This document shows, piece by piece, positions 44,032-52,395 of a DNA stretch of 59,925 nt (position 1 is its first letter; the number at the start of each line of letters is the position of its first letter). A program made the translations under genes and the position numbers. This stretch comes from DASVTR01 sp033855775 (GTDB taxonomy: Bacteria > Acidobacteriota > Blastocatellia > Pyrinomonadales > Pyrinomonadaceae). The notes beneath the pieces were generated by a model. That model ran no database searches, was not told where the DNA came from, and worked only from the letters and a program-made list of their open reading frames with translations. The stretch covers positions 1-59,925 of the forward strand of contig JAWVFT010000138.1 of NCBI GenBank assembly GCA_033855775.1, in the 5' to 3' direction.

Positions 44032-45135
44032 ATGAAGGTCTTAGCTCTAGCCTCATATCCGGTCGAAGCGGCGGCCACCCGTTATCGTCTCGCGCAGTTT
44101 GTCGAGCCGCTGGCCGCGCGCGGCATCCAACTGGACGTGCGCCCCTTCCTTGACGCTCGCCTCTTCGCTTCGCTCTATCGCCGCAACCAACTGCCGCGCG
44201 TCGCCCTTGGGTTGGCCGCCGCCGCGCTCCGGCGCGTCATGGACACCGTGGCGGCGCGTTCCGCAGACGTGCTGCTGGTGCAGCGCGAGGCGATGTTGTT
44301 TGGCCCGCCCGTCGTCGAATGGCTGGCGGCTCGCCTTGGCAATCGCCCGCTGGTTCTCGATTTGGACGATGCTACCTATGTCTCCTATACTAGCCCGACG
44401 TATGGACGCGCAGGCAGTTGGCTGAAGTGGTTTAGCAAGACCGATGACCTCATCGGTTGGGCGCGGGTCGTGACGTGCGGCAATCGTTCCATCGCCGAGT
44501 ATGTGGAAAGCAAGGGGGGACACGCGCGGATTATCCCGACGGTCGTTGACACGGAGCGTTTTCGGCCACGCGACCGCCAAGACGGCGACGCCGCAGTCGC
44601 GCCCGTGCTCGGCTGGATTGGCACGCATTCGACCTTTCCATACCTTGAATCCATCTTCCCGGCCTTGCAGGAGTTGGCCCGCTCGCACTCGTTCAAGCTG
44701 AAAATCGTCGGCTCAGGGCGCGCTGGTGTGAAGCTCGCGGGCGTCGAGGTGGAGAATCTGGACTGGAATCTGGAACGCGAAATCGCGGACTTTCAGTCGT
44801 TCGACATAGGGCTGTATCCGATCAACGCCGCGCTCTACGCGGACAAGTGGGCGGCGGGCAAGTCTGGCTTCAAGGCGATTCAATACATGGCGGTCGGCAT
44901 TCCCTACATCGCCACGCCGGTCGGAGCCAGCGCAGAAATCGGAGCGGAAGGCGTCACACATTTTTCGGCTTCGACGCTTGATGAGTGGAGCGCGCGGCTC
45001 CATCTGTTATTGACGGACGAAGAGCGTAGAGCGGCGATGGGCGAGGCCGGACGCCGCCACGCCCTCGAACACTATACGGTCCCGCAGCAGGCCGATAAAC
45101 TCGCCGCCGCCCTGCGCGAAGCAGCGGTAAAGTGA
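44032..45135 (+). CDS. Glycosyltransferase family 4
   Basis: This 367-residue GT-B protein starts MKVLALASYPVEAAATRYRL. Its acceptor domain includes LVQREAMLFGPPVVEWLAAR and PLVLDLDDATYVSYTSPTYG, with the donor domain VLGWIGTHSTFPYLESIFPA, ADFQSFDIGLYPINAALYAD and FKAIQYMAVGIPYIATPVGA. The E-x7-E of the family is replaced by a shorter set, but FKAIQYMA…PY and the GA loop are kept. It transfers a sugar to the chain; its donor is unknown. Confidence 0.82.
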   Translation: MKVLALASYPVEAAATRYRLAQFVEPLAARGIQLDVRPFLDARLFASLYRRNQLPRVALGLAAAALRRVMDTVAARSADVLLVQREAMLFGPPVVEWLAARLGNRPLVLDLDDATYVSYTSPTYGRAGSWLKWFSKTDDLIGWARVVTCGNRSIAEYVESKGGHARIIPTVVDTERFRPRDRQDGDAAVAPVLGWIGTHSTFPYLESIFPALQELARSHSFKLKIVGSGRAGVKLAGVEVENLDWNLEREIADFQSFDIGLYPINAALYADKWAAGKSGFKAIQYMAVGIPYIATPVGASAEIGAEGVTHFSASTLDEWSARLHLLLTDEERRAAMGEAGRRHALEHYTVPQQADKLAAALREAAVK

Positions 45136-45320
45136 GACGCGGGGACGCGGCGACGCGGAGATGAAGCCGCAAGCGCGGGCGCAGGAAGCGTATGGAAGTG
45201 GAAACGCAAAGCACATCGGACGAAGATGCAGCGACGGCGGAGTCGGCTCTTAATCGCCGCGTCGCCGCGTCGCCGCGTCACCGCGTCGAGGCAGAGCCGC
45301 GTCGTCGCGGCTCTGCCTCG
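45136..45320. repeat. Octad arrays and 15 bp hairpin at an acyltransferase start
   Basis: GACGCGGG, GACGCGGC, GACGCGGA (45136-45159) and CGCCGCGT three times followed by CACCGCGT (45255-45286) are inverted octads, period 8. Next comes a perfect 15 bp hairpin: CGAGGCAGAGCCGCG (45287-45301), loop TCGT, and CGCGGCTCTGCCTCG (45306-45320). The second arm and hairpin lie inside the reading frame of the next gene. Confidence 0.8.
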
Positions 45321-46031
45321 CGGCTCAGGCTCGCGGCTCTCTTGTTCGTGGCCGTGCTGCCGTCGTTTCTCAAGCGTCCGTGCTATCGCCTCTTCTTTCG
45401 TTATCGCATCGGCCAGCGCGTCCGCATCGGCTTGAGCATTTTGGACGCGGGCGAGTGTGTGATTGAAGACGACGTGCGGATTGGTCATTTCAACGTCGTC
45501 ATCGGGGTCGGGCGTTTGAGCATCGGCGACCACGCGCGCATCGGCCATTTGAACATCCTGCGCGGCGGCGATGAGATACGGCTTGGGCGTTACTCGGAAA
45601 TCATTCGCTTGAACGAAATCAACTCGATTCCTGAGCCGGATGTCGTCAACGCGGTCGAGCCGCGCTTTCTGCTCGGCGCGGGCAGCGTCTTGACGGCGAG
45701 CCATAAGATAGACTTTACAGACCGCGTTGAGATTGGCCGCCGCTCCATCCTCGGCGGGCGCAACTCGTCGCTCTGGACGCATAATCGCCAGCGCACGCGC
45801 CCCATCGAAATCGGCTCGTTCGTCTACATCGGCTCGGAGATTCGCGTCGCGCCGGGCGGCTCAATTCCGTCGCGCTCAATCGTCGGCATCGGGGCTGTCG
45901 TCACAAGTCGCCTGACGGAAGAGAATCATCTCATCGGCGGCGTCCCCGCCAGGCTGATTAAAGAGTTGAGCGAGGAAGACAAGTTTCTCATCGAATACAA
46001 GACGCGCCCCGATTTGCCCGATGACGTGTGA
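45192..46031 (+). CDS. Acyltransferase with hexapeptide repeats
   Basis: The 279-residue frame has a left-handed beta-helix acyltransferase core. VLPSFLKRPCYRLFFRYRIG precedes the hexapeptides RIGLSILDAGECVIEDDVRI, GHFNVVIGVGRLSIGDHARI, GHLNILRGGDEIRLGRYSEI and KIDFTDRVEIGRRSILGGRN. IEIGSFVYIGSEIRVAPGGS carries the acyl-CoA end. The first 50 residues are coded by an octad repeat and hairpin and are low in complexity (NRRVAASPRHRVEAEPRRRG), so the true start may lie further on (TTG 45342 or GTG 45348). Confidence 0.8.
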   Translation: MEVETQSTSDEDAATAESALNRRVAASPRHRVEAEPRRRGSASRLRLAALLFVAVLPSFLKRPCYRLFFRYRIGQRVRIGLSILDAGECVIEDDVRIGHFNVVIGVGRLSIGDHARIGHLNILRGGDEIRLGRYSEIIRLNEINSIPEPDVVNAVEPRFLLGAGSVLTASHKIDFTDRVEIGRRSILGGRNSSLWTHNRQRTRPIEIGSFVYIGSEIRVAPGGSIPSRSIVGIGAVVTSRLTEENHLIGGVPARLIKELSEEDKFLIEYKTRPDLPDDV

Positions 46032-46063
46032 CGCGCCTTGCCCGTTGCGCGACCGGCTGCCGG

Positions 46064-46108
46064 AACGCTCAACGCTCAACGCCGACACGATGAACGATGA
46101 ACGATGAA
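46064..46108. repeat. Heptads across the start codon of the membrane protein
   Basis: AACGCTC (46064-46070), AACGCTC (46071-46077) and AACGCCG (46078-46084), followed by CGATGAA three times (46088-46108), run up to and through the ATG at 46104-46106. The start codon is thus the third CGATGAA unit. No separate ribosome site exists. Confidence 0.7.
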
Positions 46109-47531
46109 TAGCCTGCTTATCATTTTAGCCGTCGCACTGTGCGCCGCCGTCTCGGTTCTTGTGCCGACTTACGGCGCGCCCGCCGTCGGCTTGTGTGTTG
46201 TGCTGGCGACCGCGACGGGCTTCATCATCAGCCGCGTGAAAGAGGACGGCCCGTTTCTGCTGCGCGTCTTCATCGGCGGGCTGCTGGTCAGGATGCTGAT
46301 CGGAACGCTGATTTACTTCTTCAGCGCGCAGAGCTTCTTCGGCGGCGACGCTTTGACCTATGACCTCTATGGCAGCTACATGCTGAAGGTCATGCAGGGC
46401 GAAAAGTATTACCAGTTTTACGTTGACCTCTTCGCCGGAGCCGAAGGCGGCAGCGGTTGGGGCATGCTCTACTACGTCGCCAGCATCTACAGGCTGGTCG
46501 GCCAGAACATGCTCGCCGTCCAACTCGTCAACTCCATTATGGGCGCCGCCACCGCTCCGATTATCTACCTCTGCGCGAAACAGATTTTCGGCAACCAGCG
46601 CGTCTCTCGTCTCGCCGCCCTGCTCGTGGCCTTTTTCCCTTCGCTGGTCTTGTGGTCGGCTCAAGGGTTAAAGGACGGGCCGATTATCTTCCTGCTTTCG
46701 TTTGCGATGCTGGCGACCTTGAAGCTCGGAGAAAAGTTAAGCCTGAAATACATCGTGTTGTTGGTGGGCACGCTGTTCGCGTTGCTCAGTTTGCGCTTCT
46801 ACATTTTTTACATGGTGGCGGCGGCCATCGCCGGGGCTTTCGTCATCGGGATGCGCGAGGCGACGGCGCGCAATTTCCTGCGCCAGTTTGTTGTCATCAT
46901 CTTCCTGGGGTTGGGGCTGACTTACTTGGGCGTGACGCGCGTGTCGAATACTCAGCTTGAGAATTTCGCTAACCTGCAAGCCGTCCAGCGCAGCCGCTCA
47001 GACCTCGCCACTTCCGCCAACTCCGGCTTTGGCAAGGACGTTGACGTGTCCACCACCTCCGGGGCCATCGCAGCCATTCCCATCGGCCTCGTCTATCTTT
47101 TGTTCGCTCCGTTCCCCTGGCAGTTGGCGAGCTTGCGGCAGATTGTGACGCTGCCGGAGATGTTGATCTGGTGGTCTGTCTTTCCGATGTTGGTCTTGGG
47201 CCTCTGGTTTTCGGTCAAGTTCAAGCTGCGGCGGATTTCGCCGATTCTGATTTTCACGACGATGCTGACGCTCGCCTATTCCGTCTTTCAAGGCAACGTC
47301 GGCACGGCTTATCGCCAGCGGGCGCAAATTCTGGTCTTCTATTTCATGTTCGTCGCCGTCGGCATCGTGTTGATGAAGGAGAAGCGCGAAGACAGCAAGC
47401 GGCAGCAAGCGGCGGCCAGAGAGCGGCAACGCAAACGGCCTCAACAACGCCACCAGCAACCTTACGTTTGGACAGACGAACAGAGGGAAGCGGAAGCGAG
47501 CAGGGAAGAAAGGCAAGAGACGAAAGCGTAG
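46104..47531 (+). CDS. Polytopic membrane protein, GT-C/PMT-like
   Basis: This 475-residue protein has about 11 hydrophobic spans, starting with LLIILAVALCAAVSVLVPTY. The loop after span three, FSAQSFFGGDALTYDLYGSY, has the acidic pair expected of GT-C (family 39/83-like) enzymes. It has LLVAFFPSLVLWSAQGLKDG and IPIGLVYLLFAPFPWQLASL as later spans. The C-terminal 60 residues are charged and Gln/Arg-rich. It may be a lipid-linked glycosyltransferase or a polymerase; Wzy cannot be excluded. The stop is 87 nt from the next start. Confidence 0.65.
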   Translation: MNSLLIILAVALCAAVSVLVPTYGAPAVGLCVVLATATGFIISRVKEDGPFLLRVFIGGLLVRMLIGTLIYFFSAQSFFGGDALTYDLYGSYMLKVMQGEKYYQFYVDLFAGAEGGSGWGMLYYVASIYRLVGQNMLAVQLVNSIMGAATAPIIYLCAKQIFGNQRVSRLAALLVAFFPSLVLWSAQGLKDGPIIFLLSFAMLATLKLGEKLSLKYIVLLVGTLFALLSLRFYIFYMVAAAIAGAFVIGMREATARNFLRQFVVIIFLGLGLTYLGVTRVSNTQLENFANLQAVQRSRSDLATSANSGFGKDVDVSTTSGAIAAIPIGLVYLLFAPFPWQLASLRQIVTLPEMLIWWSVFPMLVLGLWFSVKFKLRRISPILIFTTMLTLAYSVFQGNVGTAYRQRAQILVFYFMFVAVGIVLMKEKREDSKRQQAAARERQRKRPQQRHQQPYVWTDEQREAEASREERQETKA

Positions 47532-47533
47532 CC

Positions 47534-47591
47534 GCTTTTGAAAGCTCAAGCTTGCTTGACAGCGCGAAGCGTCGTCCGTGCTTTTGAAAGC
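47534..47591. repeat. Direct repeat of a 12 nt palindrome-like word
   Basis: GCTTTTGAAAGC occurs at 47534-47545 and again at 47580-47591 in the gap between the membrane protein and asnB. Each copy is a near-palindrome. It occupies the position that heptad arrays fill in other gaps. Confidence 0.5.
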
Positions 47592-47618
47592 AGCGAATCG
47601 TCAAAAGGGTATTTGCAG

Positions 47619-49508
47619 ATGTGTGGCATCGTCGGCATTGTCGGTCAGGAAAATCAGCGCGCGGATGAATCTCTGCTCGCGCGGATGTGCGAGGCGATTC
47701 ACCATCGCGGGCCTGACGAAGACGGCTTTTACAGAAACAACTCGGTCGGCCTTGCGATGCGACGGCTCGCTATCATCGACCTCAAAGGCGGGCAGCAGCC
47801 GATTCATAACGAAGATCGTTCGGCGTGGATTGTCTTCAACGGCGAAATCTATAACTACCGGGAGTTGCGCGCCGAGTTGGAGAAACTAGGCGACCGCTTT
47901 TACACGGACAGCGACACGGAAGTCATCATCCACGCCTACGACCGCTACGGCGCGGAGTGTCCCAAATACCTGCGCGGAATGTTCGCCTTCGCCATCTGGG
48001 ACGAGCGCAAGCAGGAACTCCTCCTGGCCCGCGACCGCGTGGGCAAGAAACCGCTACTCTACGCGCGCCTCAATAATCAACTCGTCTTCGGCTCCGAGTT
48101 CAGCGCGCTCCTGCTGCACCCGGACATCAGCCGCGAGATTGATTACGACGCTCTTCATTACTATCTCACCTTCATGTGCGTGCCTGCGCCGCTGACGGCC
48201 TACCGCTCGATTCGCAAACTCGAACCCGGACACACCTTGAGCTATCGCCCGCGCGACGGCGAGGTTCGCATAGAGCGTTACTGGCAGCCGGACTTTTCCA
48301 AGAAGCTCGACATCAGCGAAGAGGAAGCGGGCGAGCGCGCCGTCGCGGAATTGCGCGAGGCCGTGCGCGTTCGCCTGATGTCTGAAGTCCCTTTGGGAGC
48401 GTTTCTCTCCGGCGGCATTGATTCCTCCGCGGTCGTCGCCCTGATGAGCGAGCAATCCAGCGCGCCCGTCAAGACTTTCTCCATCGGTTTCGAGGAACAG
48501 GATTTCTCTGAGCTTCATCACGCGCGGCGCGTCGCCGAACACGTCGGGGCCGAGCATCACGAATTTATTGTTCGTCCAGATGCGATGGAAGTCTTGCCCA
48601 CGCTCGTCGAGCATTACGGCGAGCCTTACGCCGACTCGTCCGCGATTCCGACTTACTACGTCGCGCGCGAGACGCGCAAGCACGTCACCGTTGCTTTGAA
48701 CGGCGACGGCGGCGACGAGTGCTTCGCGGGCTACGAACGCTATGCGGCGATGCGGCTGGCTGAGCGTTATCACAAAGTGCCGGGCGCGTTGCGCCAATCG
48801 CTCATCGGTCGCGCCGTCGAGATGCTGCCCGCCGCCGCGAACAATCGCACGCGCGTGGGCCGCGTCAAGCGTTTCATGCGCGCCGCCGCTTTGCCCAAAG
48901 TCGAACGCTACCTGCGCTGGACGAGCGTCTTTGACCGCGACGCGCAAAGCGAGTTGTACTCCGACAGCTTTCGTCATGAAACTGCGCGCCTCGACGCAGC
49001 CGATTTCCTCGCGCCATGGTTTGCGCGGGCCAACGGCGCGGGCATCGTGGACGCGACGTTGCTGGCCGACACGATGACTTACTTGCCGAACGATTTGCTG
49101 GTCAAGGTTGACATCGCCAGCATGGCCGTCTCGCTCGAAGCGCGCTCGCCTTTTTTGGATCATCATGTGATAGAGTTTGCGGCGAGCCTGCCGGAAAAGT
49201 ATAAATTGCGCGGGCTGACGACCAAGTATTTATTGAAGCGTGTGCTCCGGCAACTCTTGCCCGTCGAGAATCTGGAACGCCGCAAGATGGGCTTCGGCGT
49301 TCCCATCGGCCACTGGTTCCGCAACCAGATGCAGGGCTTCCTGCGCGAAACCCTGCTCTCGGAACGCGCGCTCAAACGCGGGCTGTTCCAACCGGCAACG
49401 GTCACGCGCCTCGTCGAACAACACACGCGCGGCGAACGCAACCACGAGCATCAACTCTGGACGCTGCTGATGTTGGAATTATGGTTCGACAGATTTATAA
49501 AACAGTGA
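47619..49508 (+). CDS. asnB: Asparagine synthase (glutamine-hydrolysing) homologue, second copy
   Basis: The 629-residue protein is a complete AsnB. I used ATG 47619 because the glutaminase nucleophile Cys2 must follow the initial Met (MCGIVGIVGQENQ); an upstream start at 47538 would block it. IHHRGPDEDGFYRNNS, the pyrophosphatase loop LSGGIDSSAVVALM near residue 265 and VALNGDGGDECFAGYERYA are intact. It is not a recent duplicate of the first copy at 12792-14696. It could transfer amide groups to uronic acids of the polysaccharide. Its stop lies in the first unit of the following heptads. Confidence 0.9.
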   Translation: MCGIVGIVGQENQRADESLLARMCEAIHHRGPDEDGFYRNNSVGLAMRRLAIIDLKGGQQPIHNEDRSAWIVFNGEIYNYRELRAELEKLGDRFYTDSDTEVIIHAYDRYGAECPKYLRGMFAFAIWDERKQELLLARDRVGKKPLLYARLNNQLVFGSEFSALLLHPDISREIDYDALHYYLTFMCVPAPLTAYRSIRKLEPGHTLSYRPRDGEVRIERYWQPDFSKKLDISEEEAGERAVAELREAVRVRLMSEVPLGAFLSGGIDSSAVVALMSEQSSAPVKTFSIGFEEQDFSELHHARRVAEHVGAEHHEFIVRPDAMEVLPTLVEHYGEPYADSSAIPTYYVARETRKHVTVALNGDGGDECFAGYERYAAMRLAERYHKVPGALRQSLIGRAVEMLPAAANNRTRVGRVKRFMRAAALPKVERYLRWTSVFDRDAQSELYSDSFRHETARLDAADFLAPWFARANGAGIVDATLLADTMTYLPNDLLVKVDIASMAVSLEARSPFLDHHVIEFAASLPEKYKLRGLTTKYLLKRVLRQLLPVENLERRKMGFGVPIGHWFRNQMQGFLRETLLSERALKRGLFQPATVTRLVEQHTRGERNHEHQLWTLLMLELWFDRFIKQ

Positions 49509-49619
49509 CAAGTGACGAGCAAGAAGAGGTAAGCCAGAACAAGAGACGAGCCGTAAGCTGTTAGCGTTGAGCTTTTGCCTTTAACTCGTCACTCGTCACT
49601 TGTCACTCGTCACTGTTCT
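49504..49619. repeat. Inverted heptad arrays after the second asnB
   Basis: Arm one begins AGTGACA, AGTGACG (49504-49517) and decays through AGCAAGA, AGAGGTA, AGCCAGA. Arm two, CTCGTCA, CTCGTCA, CTTGTCA, CTCGTCA, CTGTTCT (49585-49619), is its inverse. The asnB stop TGA (49506-49508) is in the first heptad. An AGGAGG ribosome site (49621-49626) follows arm two and serves rfbA. Confidence 0.85.
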
Positions 49620-49630
49620 TAGGAGGTTGA

Positions 49631-50395
49631 ATGAAAGGTGTCGTTTTAGCTGGCGGATTGGGGTCGCGGCTGAGGCCGCTGACGGCGGTGACGAATAAGC
49701 ATCTGCTGCCCGTCTACGACCAGCCGATGATTTATTATCCGATTAGAACGCTCGTCAACGCGGAGATTACGGAGATTATGATTGTGACGGGCGGCAACAG
49801 CGCGGGCGACTTTTTGAAGCTGCTCGGCAACGGCAAGGCTTTCGGCCTCAAGCATCTCAACTACACGTATCAGGAAGGCGAAGGCGGCATCGCCGACGCC
49901 CTTTCGCTCGTCGAAGATTTCGCCGACGGCGACCCCGTGTGCGTCGTGCTCGGCGACAACATTATCGAAGGCAACATCCGCGATGCCGTGCGCGCTTATC
50001 GTCATCAGGGGCGCGGGGCGAAGATTTTGTTGAAGCAGGTGGACGACCCGCAACGCTTCGGCGTGCCTGAGTTGGACGGGCGGCGCGTCGTGCGGATTGA
50101 AGAGAAGCCCGCCGTGCCGAAATCTGACTACGCCGTCATCGGCATCTATCTTTACGACGCCGACGTGTTCAAGATTATTCACACGCTCAAGCCGTCAGAG
50201 CGCAACGAACTGGAAATCACGGACGTTAACAACGCTTACATCGAGCGCGACGAAATGACATGGGACGAACTGGAAGGCTGGTGGACTGACGCCGGAACTT
50301 TCGAGAGTCTGCTGCGCGCGTCGAATCTGGTGGCCGAAACCGGGGCAAACAAAATGGAGCTAAAGGATGCAGCCGTCTCAAGCGCCCGCCGGTGA
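49631..50395 (+). CDS. rfbA: Glucose-1-phosphate thymidylyltransferase-like nucleotidyltransferase
   Basis: The 254-residue protein matches RfbA/RmlA: MKGVVLAGGLGSRLRPLTAV holds the nucleotide loop with the catalytic Arg, KHLLPVYDQPMIYYPIRTL the substrate site, VCVVLGDNIIEGNI the metal Asp, and IEEKPAVPKSDYAVIGIYLY the Lys. WWTDAGTFESLLRASNLV is the family's end. It is about 35 residues shorter than typical RmlA, missing the C-terminal tail. It makes dTDP-glucose from glucose-1-phosphate and dTTP, the first step for rfbB. AGGAGG is 5 nt from the ATG. It overlaps rfbC by 29 nt. Confidence 0.9.
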   Translation: MKGVVLAGGLGSRLRPLTAVTNKHLLPVYDQPMIYYPIRTLVNAEITEIMIVTGGNSAGDFLKLLGNGKAFGLKHLNYTYQEGEGGIADALSLVEDFADGDPVCVVLGDNIIEGNIRDAVRAYRHQGRGAKILLKQVDDPQRFGVPELDGRRVVRIEEKPAVPKSDYAVIGIYLYDADVFKIIHTLKPSERNELEITDVNNAYIERDEMTWDELEGWWTDAGTFESLLRASNLVAETGANKMELKDAAVSSARR

Positions 50396-50873
50396 GCCGT
50401 TTCACCGTGGCAAGATAAAAGATGTTTTGGTCTACGAGTTGCGCAAGTTTGTTGACGAGCGCGGCTGGCTGGCCGAACTGTTTCGCCATGACGACCTCGC
50501 CGAAGAATTTTACCCGGCGATGGCTTATATCTCTTCGACGCTGCCGGGCATCACGCGCGGGCCGCACGAGCACGTCGAGCAGGCAGACCTCTTCTGCTTT
50601 ATCGGCCCGTCGAATTTCAAGCTGCGGATGTGGGACAACCGGCGCGAGTCGGAAACGTTCAATCACGTCATGACGCTCTTTGTCGGCGAAGATAACCCGC
50701 GCGCCGTCGTCGTCCCGAAAGGCGTCGTCCACGCTTACCGCAACGTCGGCCACTCGTCGGGCATCGTCGTCAACTGTCCCAACCGTCTCTACATGGGACA
50801 AGCCAAGCGCGAACCCATTGACGAGATTCGCCACGAAGACGACCCGCAGACGATTTATCGCATTGACGACTAA
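50367..50873 (+). CDS. rfbC: dTDP-4-dehydrorhamnose 3,5-epimerase-like cupin
   Basis: This 168-residue cupin resembles RfbC/RmlC. DVLVYELRKFVDERGWLAEL is the usual opening of the family, ITRGPHEHVEQADLFCFI supplies the active-site His, and VVVPKGVVHAYRNVG has the catalytic region with Tyr. Family RmlC usually has a longer N-terminal arm, and some of its residues differ (GPHEH rather than LHYQ), so a related sugar epimerase is possible. Its ATG lies inside rfbA, giving a 29 nt overlap and translational coupling. Confidence 0.78.
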   Translation: MQPSQAPAGEPFHRGKIKDVLVYELRKFVDERGWLAELFRHDDLAEEFYPAMAYISSTLPGITRGPHEHVEQADLFCFIGPSNFKLRMWDNRRESETFNHVMTLFVGEDNPRAVVVPKGVVHAYRNVGHSSGIVVNCPNRLYMGQAKREPIDEIRHEDDPQTIYRIDD

Positions 50874-50948
50874 TCAGCCATTCGTGTCGTCAGTCAATCG
50901 CCGCAAGCTCTCGCTGATTACGGATGGCTGCCTGACTGATTATTGCTC

Positions 50949-52352
50949 ATGAAGATTGTTCGCATCATCGCCCGTTTGAACGTCGGCGGCCCGGCGCGTC
51001 ATGTCGTGTGGCTGGCGGAAGGATTGCAGCCGCCGGACTATGAGACGCTGCTGGTGGCGGGAACGGTTCCGCCGGGCGAGGACGACATGAGCTACTTCGC
51101 CGCCGCGAAGGGAATCGCGCCGCGCATCATTCCGCAGATGAGCCGCGAGATTTCCTTGAAAGACGCCGTGACCGTCTGGAAGCTGTATCAACTGTTCAGG
51201 CGCGAGCGGCCAGACATGGTGCATACGCACACGGCTAAGGCCGGGACGGTCGGGCGCGTCAGCGGAATGCTCTATCGCTGGCTCACTCCGTCTGCGCTCA
51301 TCGGGCGACCGCGCCCGTGCCGCTTCGTTCACACGTATCACGGCCACATTTTTCACAGCTACTACGGGCGACTCAAGACGCGCATCTTCCTGACCATCGA
51401 GCGAGCGCTGGCGCGGCTCGGCACAGATAGCATCGTCGTCATCAGTCGGCAGCAGTACAGAGAGATACACGAAGAGTTCAAGGTCGGACGAAGCGCGCAG
51501 TTCTCAATCATCCCGCTCGGCCTGGACCTGGACGCGTTTGCGGGCTGGCCGGAGCGACGCTTCGGCTTGCGTGAAGAGTTGAAGGCAAACTCCGCGGACG
51601 TGCTGGTCGGCATCGTCGGTCGCCTGACGGAGGTGAAGAACCACGCGCTCTTTTTGCGCGTCGCCGCGCGCTATAAAGAGAAACATGGATTGACGACTAA
51701 GGACGGCGGGCACGTCTCGTTCGTCGTCGTCGGCGACGGACACTTGCGCGCCGCTTTAGAAGAGCAGTCGCGTGAGCTTGGGCTGACGGACGACGTGACG
51801 TTTCTAGGCACGCGCGACGACCCCGAAAATTTTTATCCGGCGTTGGACATAGTGGCCCTGACTTCGTTGAACGAAGGCACGCCGCTGACGCTCATCGAAG
51901 CGATGGCGAACGCGCGGGCCGTGATTGCGACGGCTGTCGGCGGCGTCGTTGATTTGCTCGGAGAACCCGTCGCGCGTTCGCTGACGGATGACAGCGCGGC
52001 TCTCAAGGATGAAGGCGCGGCTCCGAAGGATGACAGTCTGGCTCTCAAGCTTGAGGGCGGGGCGAGTGTCTTGTGCGAGCGCGGCGTGAGCGTGGCGGCG
52101 GGCGACGCTTTGGCTTTCTGTTCGGGGCTGGCGCGGTTGATTGGCGACGCGAGCTTGAGGCGCGAACTGGGGACACGCGGGCTCGGCTTCGTCAAAGAGC
52201 ATTACTCGAAGGAGCGTCTGCTGGCGGACGTGAAGAAGCTTTACGCGGAGTTCTCGCAGGGCGCGCAGAGGACGATGGCCGCGCCGGAACGCCCTTCGGA
52301 GATTCACAAGCGGGGCGAAAGAGGAGTAGTCTCGTCGGAGCGCAGAGTTTAA
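50949..52352 (+). CDS. Glycosyltransferase family 4
   Basis: This 467-residue GT-B protein has KIVRIIARLNVGGPARHVVW at the acceptor domain, FVHTYHGHIFHSYYGRLKTR and IVVISRQQYREIHEEFKVGR in the linker, and VGIVGRLTEVKNHALFLRVA in the donor domain, with the E-x7-E motif in ALTSLNEGTPLTLIEAMA. It carries an odd insert of three 21 bp repeats (residues about 347-367, DDSAALK DEGAAPK DDSLALK) between the motif and the C-terminal helix, listed separately. ATG 50949 was taken over a TTG at 50943. Confidence 0.87.
   Translation: MKIVRIIARLNVGGPARHVVWLAEGLQPPDYETLLVAGTVPPGEDDMSYFAAAKGIAPRIIPQMSREISLKDAVTVWKLYQLFRRERPDMVHTHTAKAGTVGRVSGMLYRWLTPSALIGRPRPCRFVHTYHGHIFHSYYGRLKTRIFLTIERALARLGTDSIVVISRQQYREIHEEFKVGRSAQFSIIPLGLDLDAFAGWPERRFGLREELKANSADVLVGIVGRLTEVKNHALFLRVAARYKEKHGLTTKDGGHVSFVVVGDGHLRAALEEQSRELGLTDDVTFLGTRDDPENFYPALDIVALTSLNEGTPLTLIEAMANARAVIATAVGGVVDLLGEPVARSLTDDSAALKDEGAAPKDDSLALKLEGGASVLCERGVSVAAGDALAFCSGLARLIGDASLRRELGTRGLGFVKEHYSKERLLADVKKLYAEFSQGAQRTMAAPERPSEIHKRGERGVVSSERRV
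51987..52049 (+). repeat. In-frame 21 bp tandem repeat in the glycosyltransferase
   Basis: Three units of 21 bp begin at 51987, 52008 and 52029 and encode DDSAALK, DEGAAPK and DDSLALK. The period is three heptads and keeps the frame. A degenerate fourth unit LEGGASV follows. It lies in the donor domain after the E-x7-E motif. Confidence 0.7.
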
Positions 52353-52395
52353 GAAGAATCAGTTATTGAATCCAGCAACAGGGAGCATAAATAGT

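Noticed and set aside
43611..44078. Minus-strand frame of about 155 codons between two glycosyltransferases
   Set aside because: The plus-strand gene at 43599-43949 has a membrane span and a good ribosome site in the same place, while the minus frame has Arg/Ala-rich content typical of a shadow.
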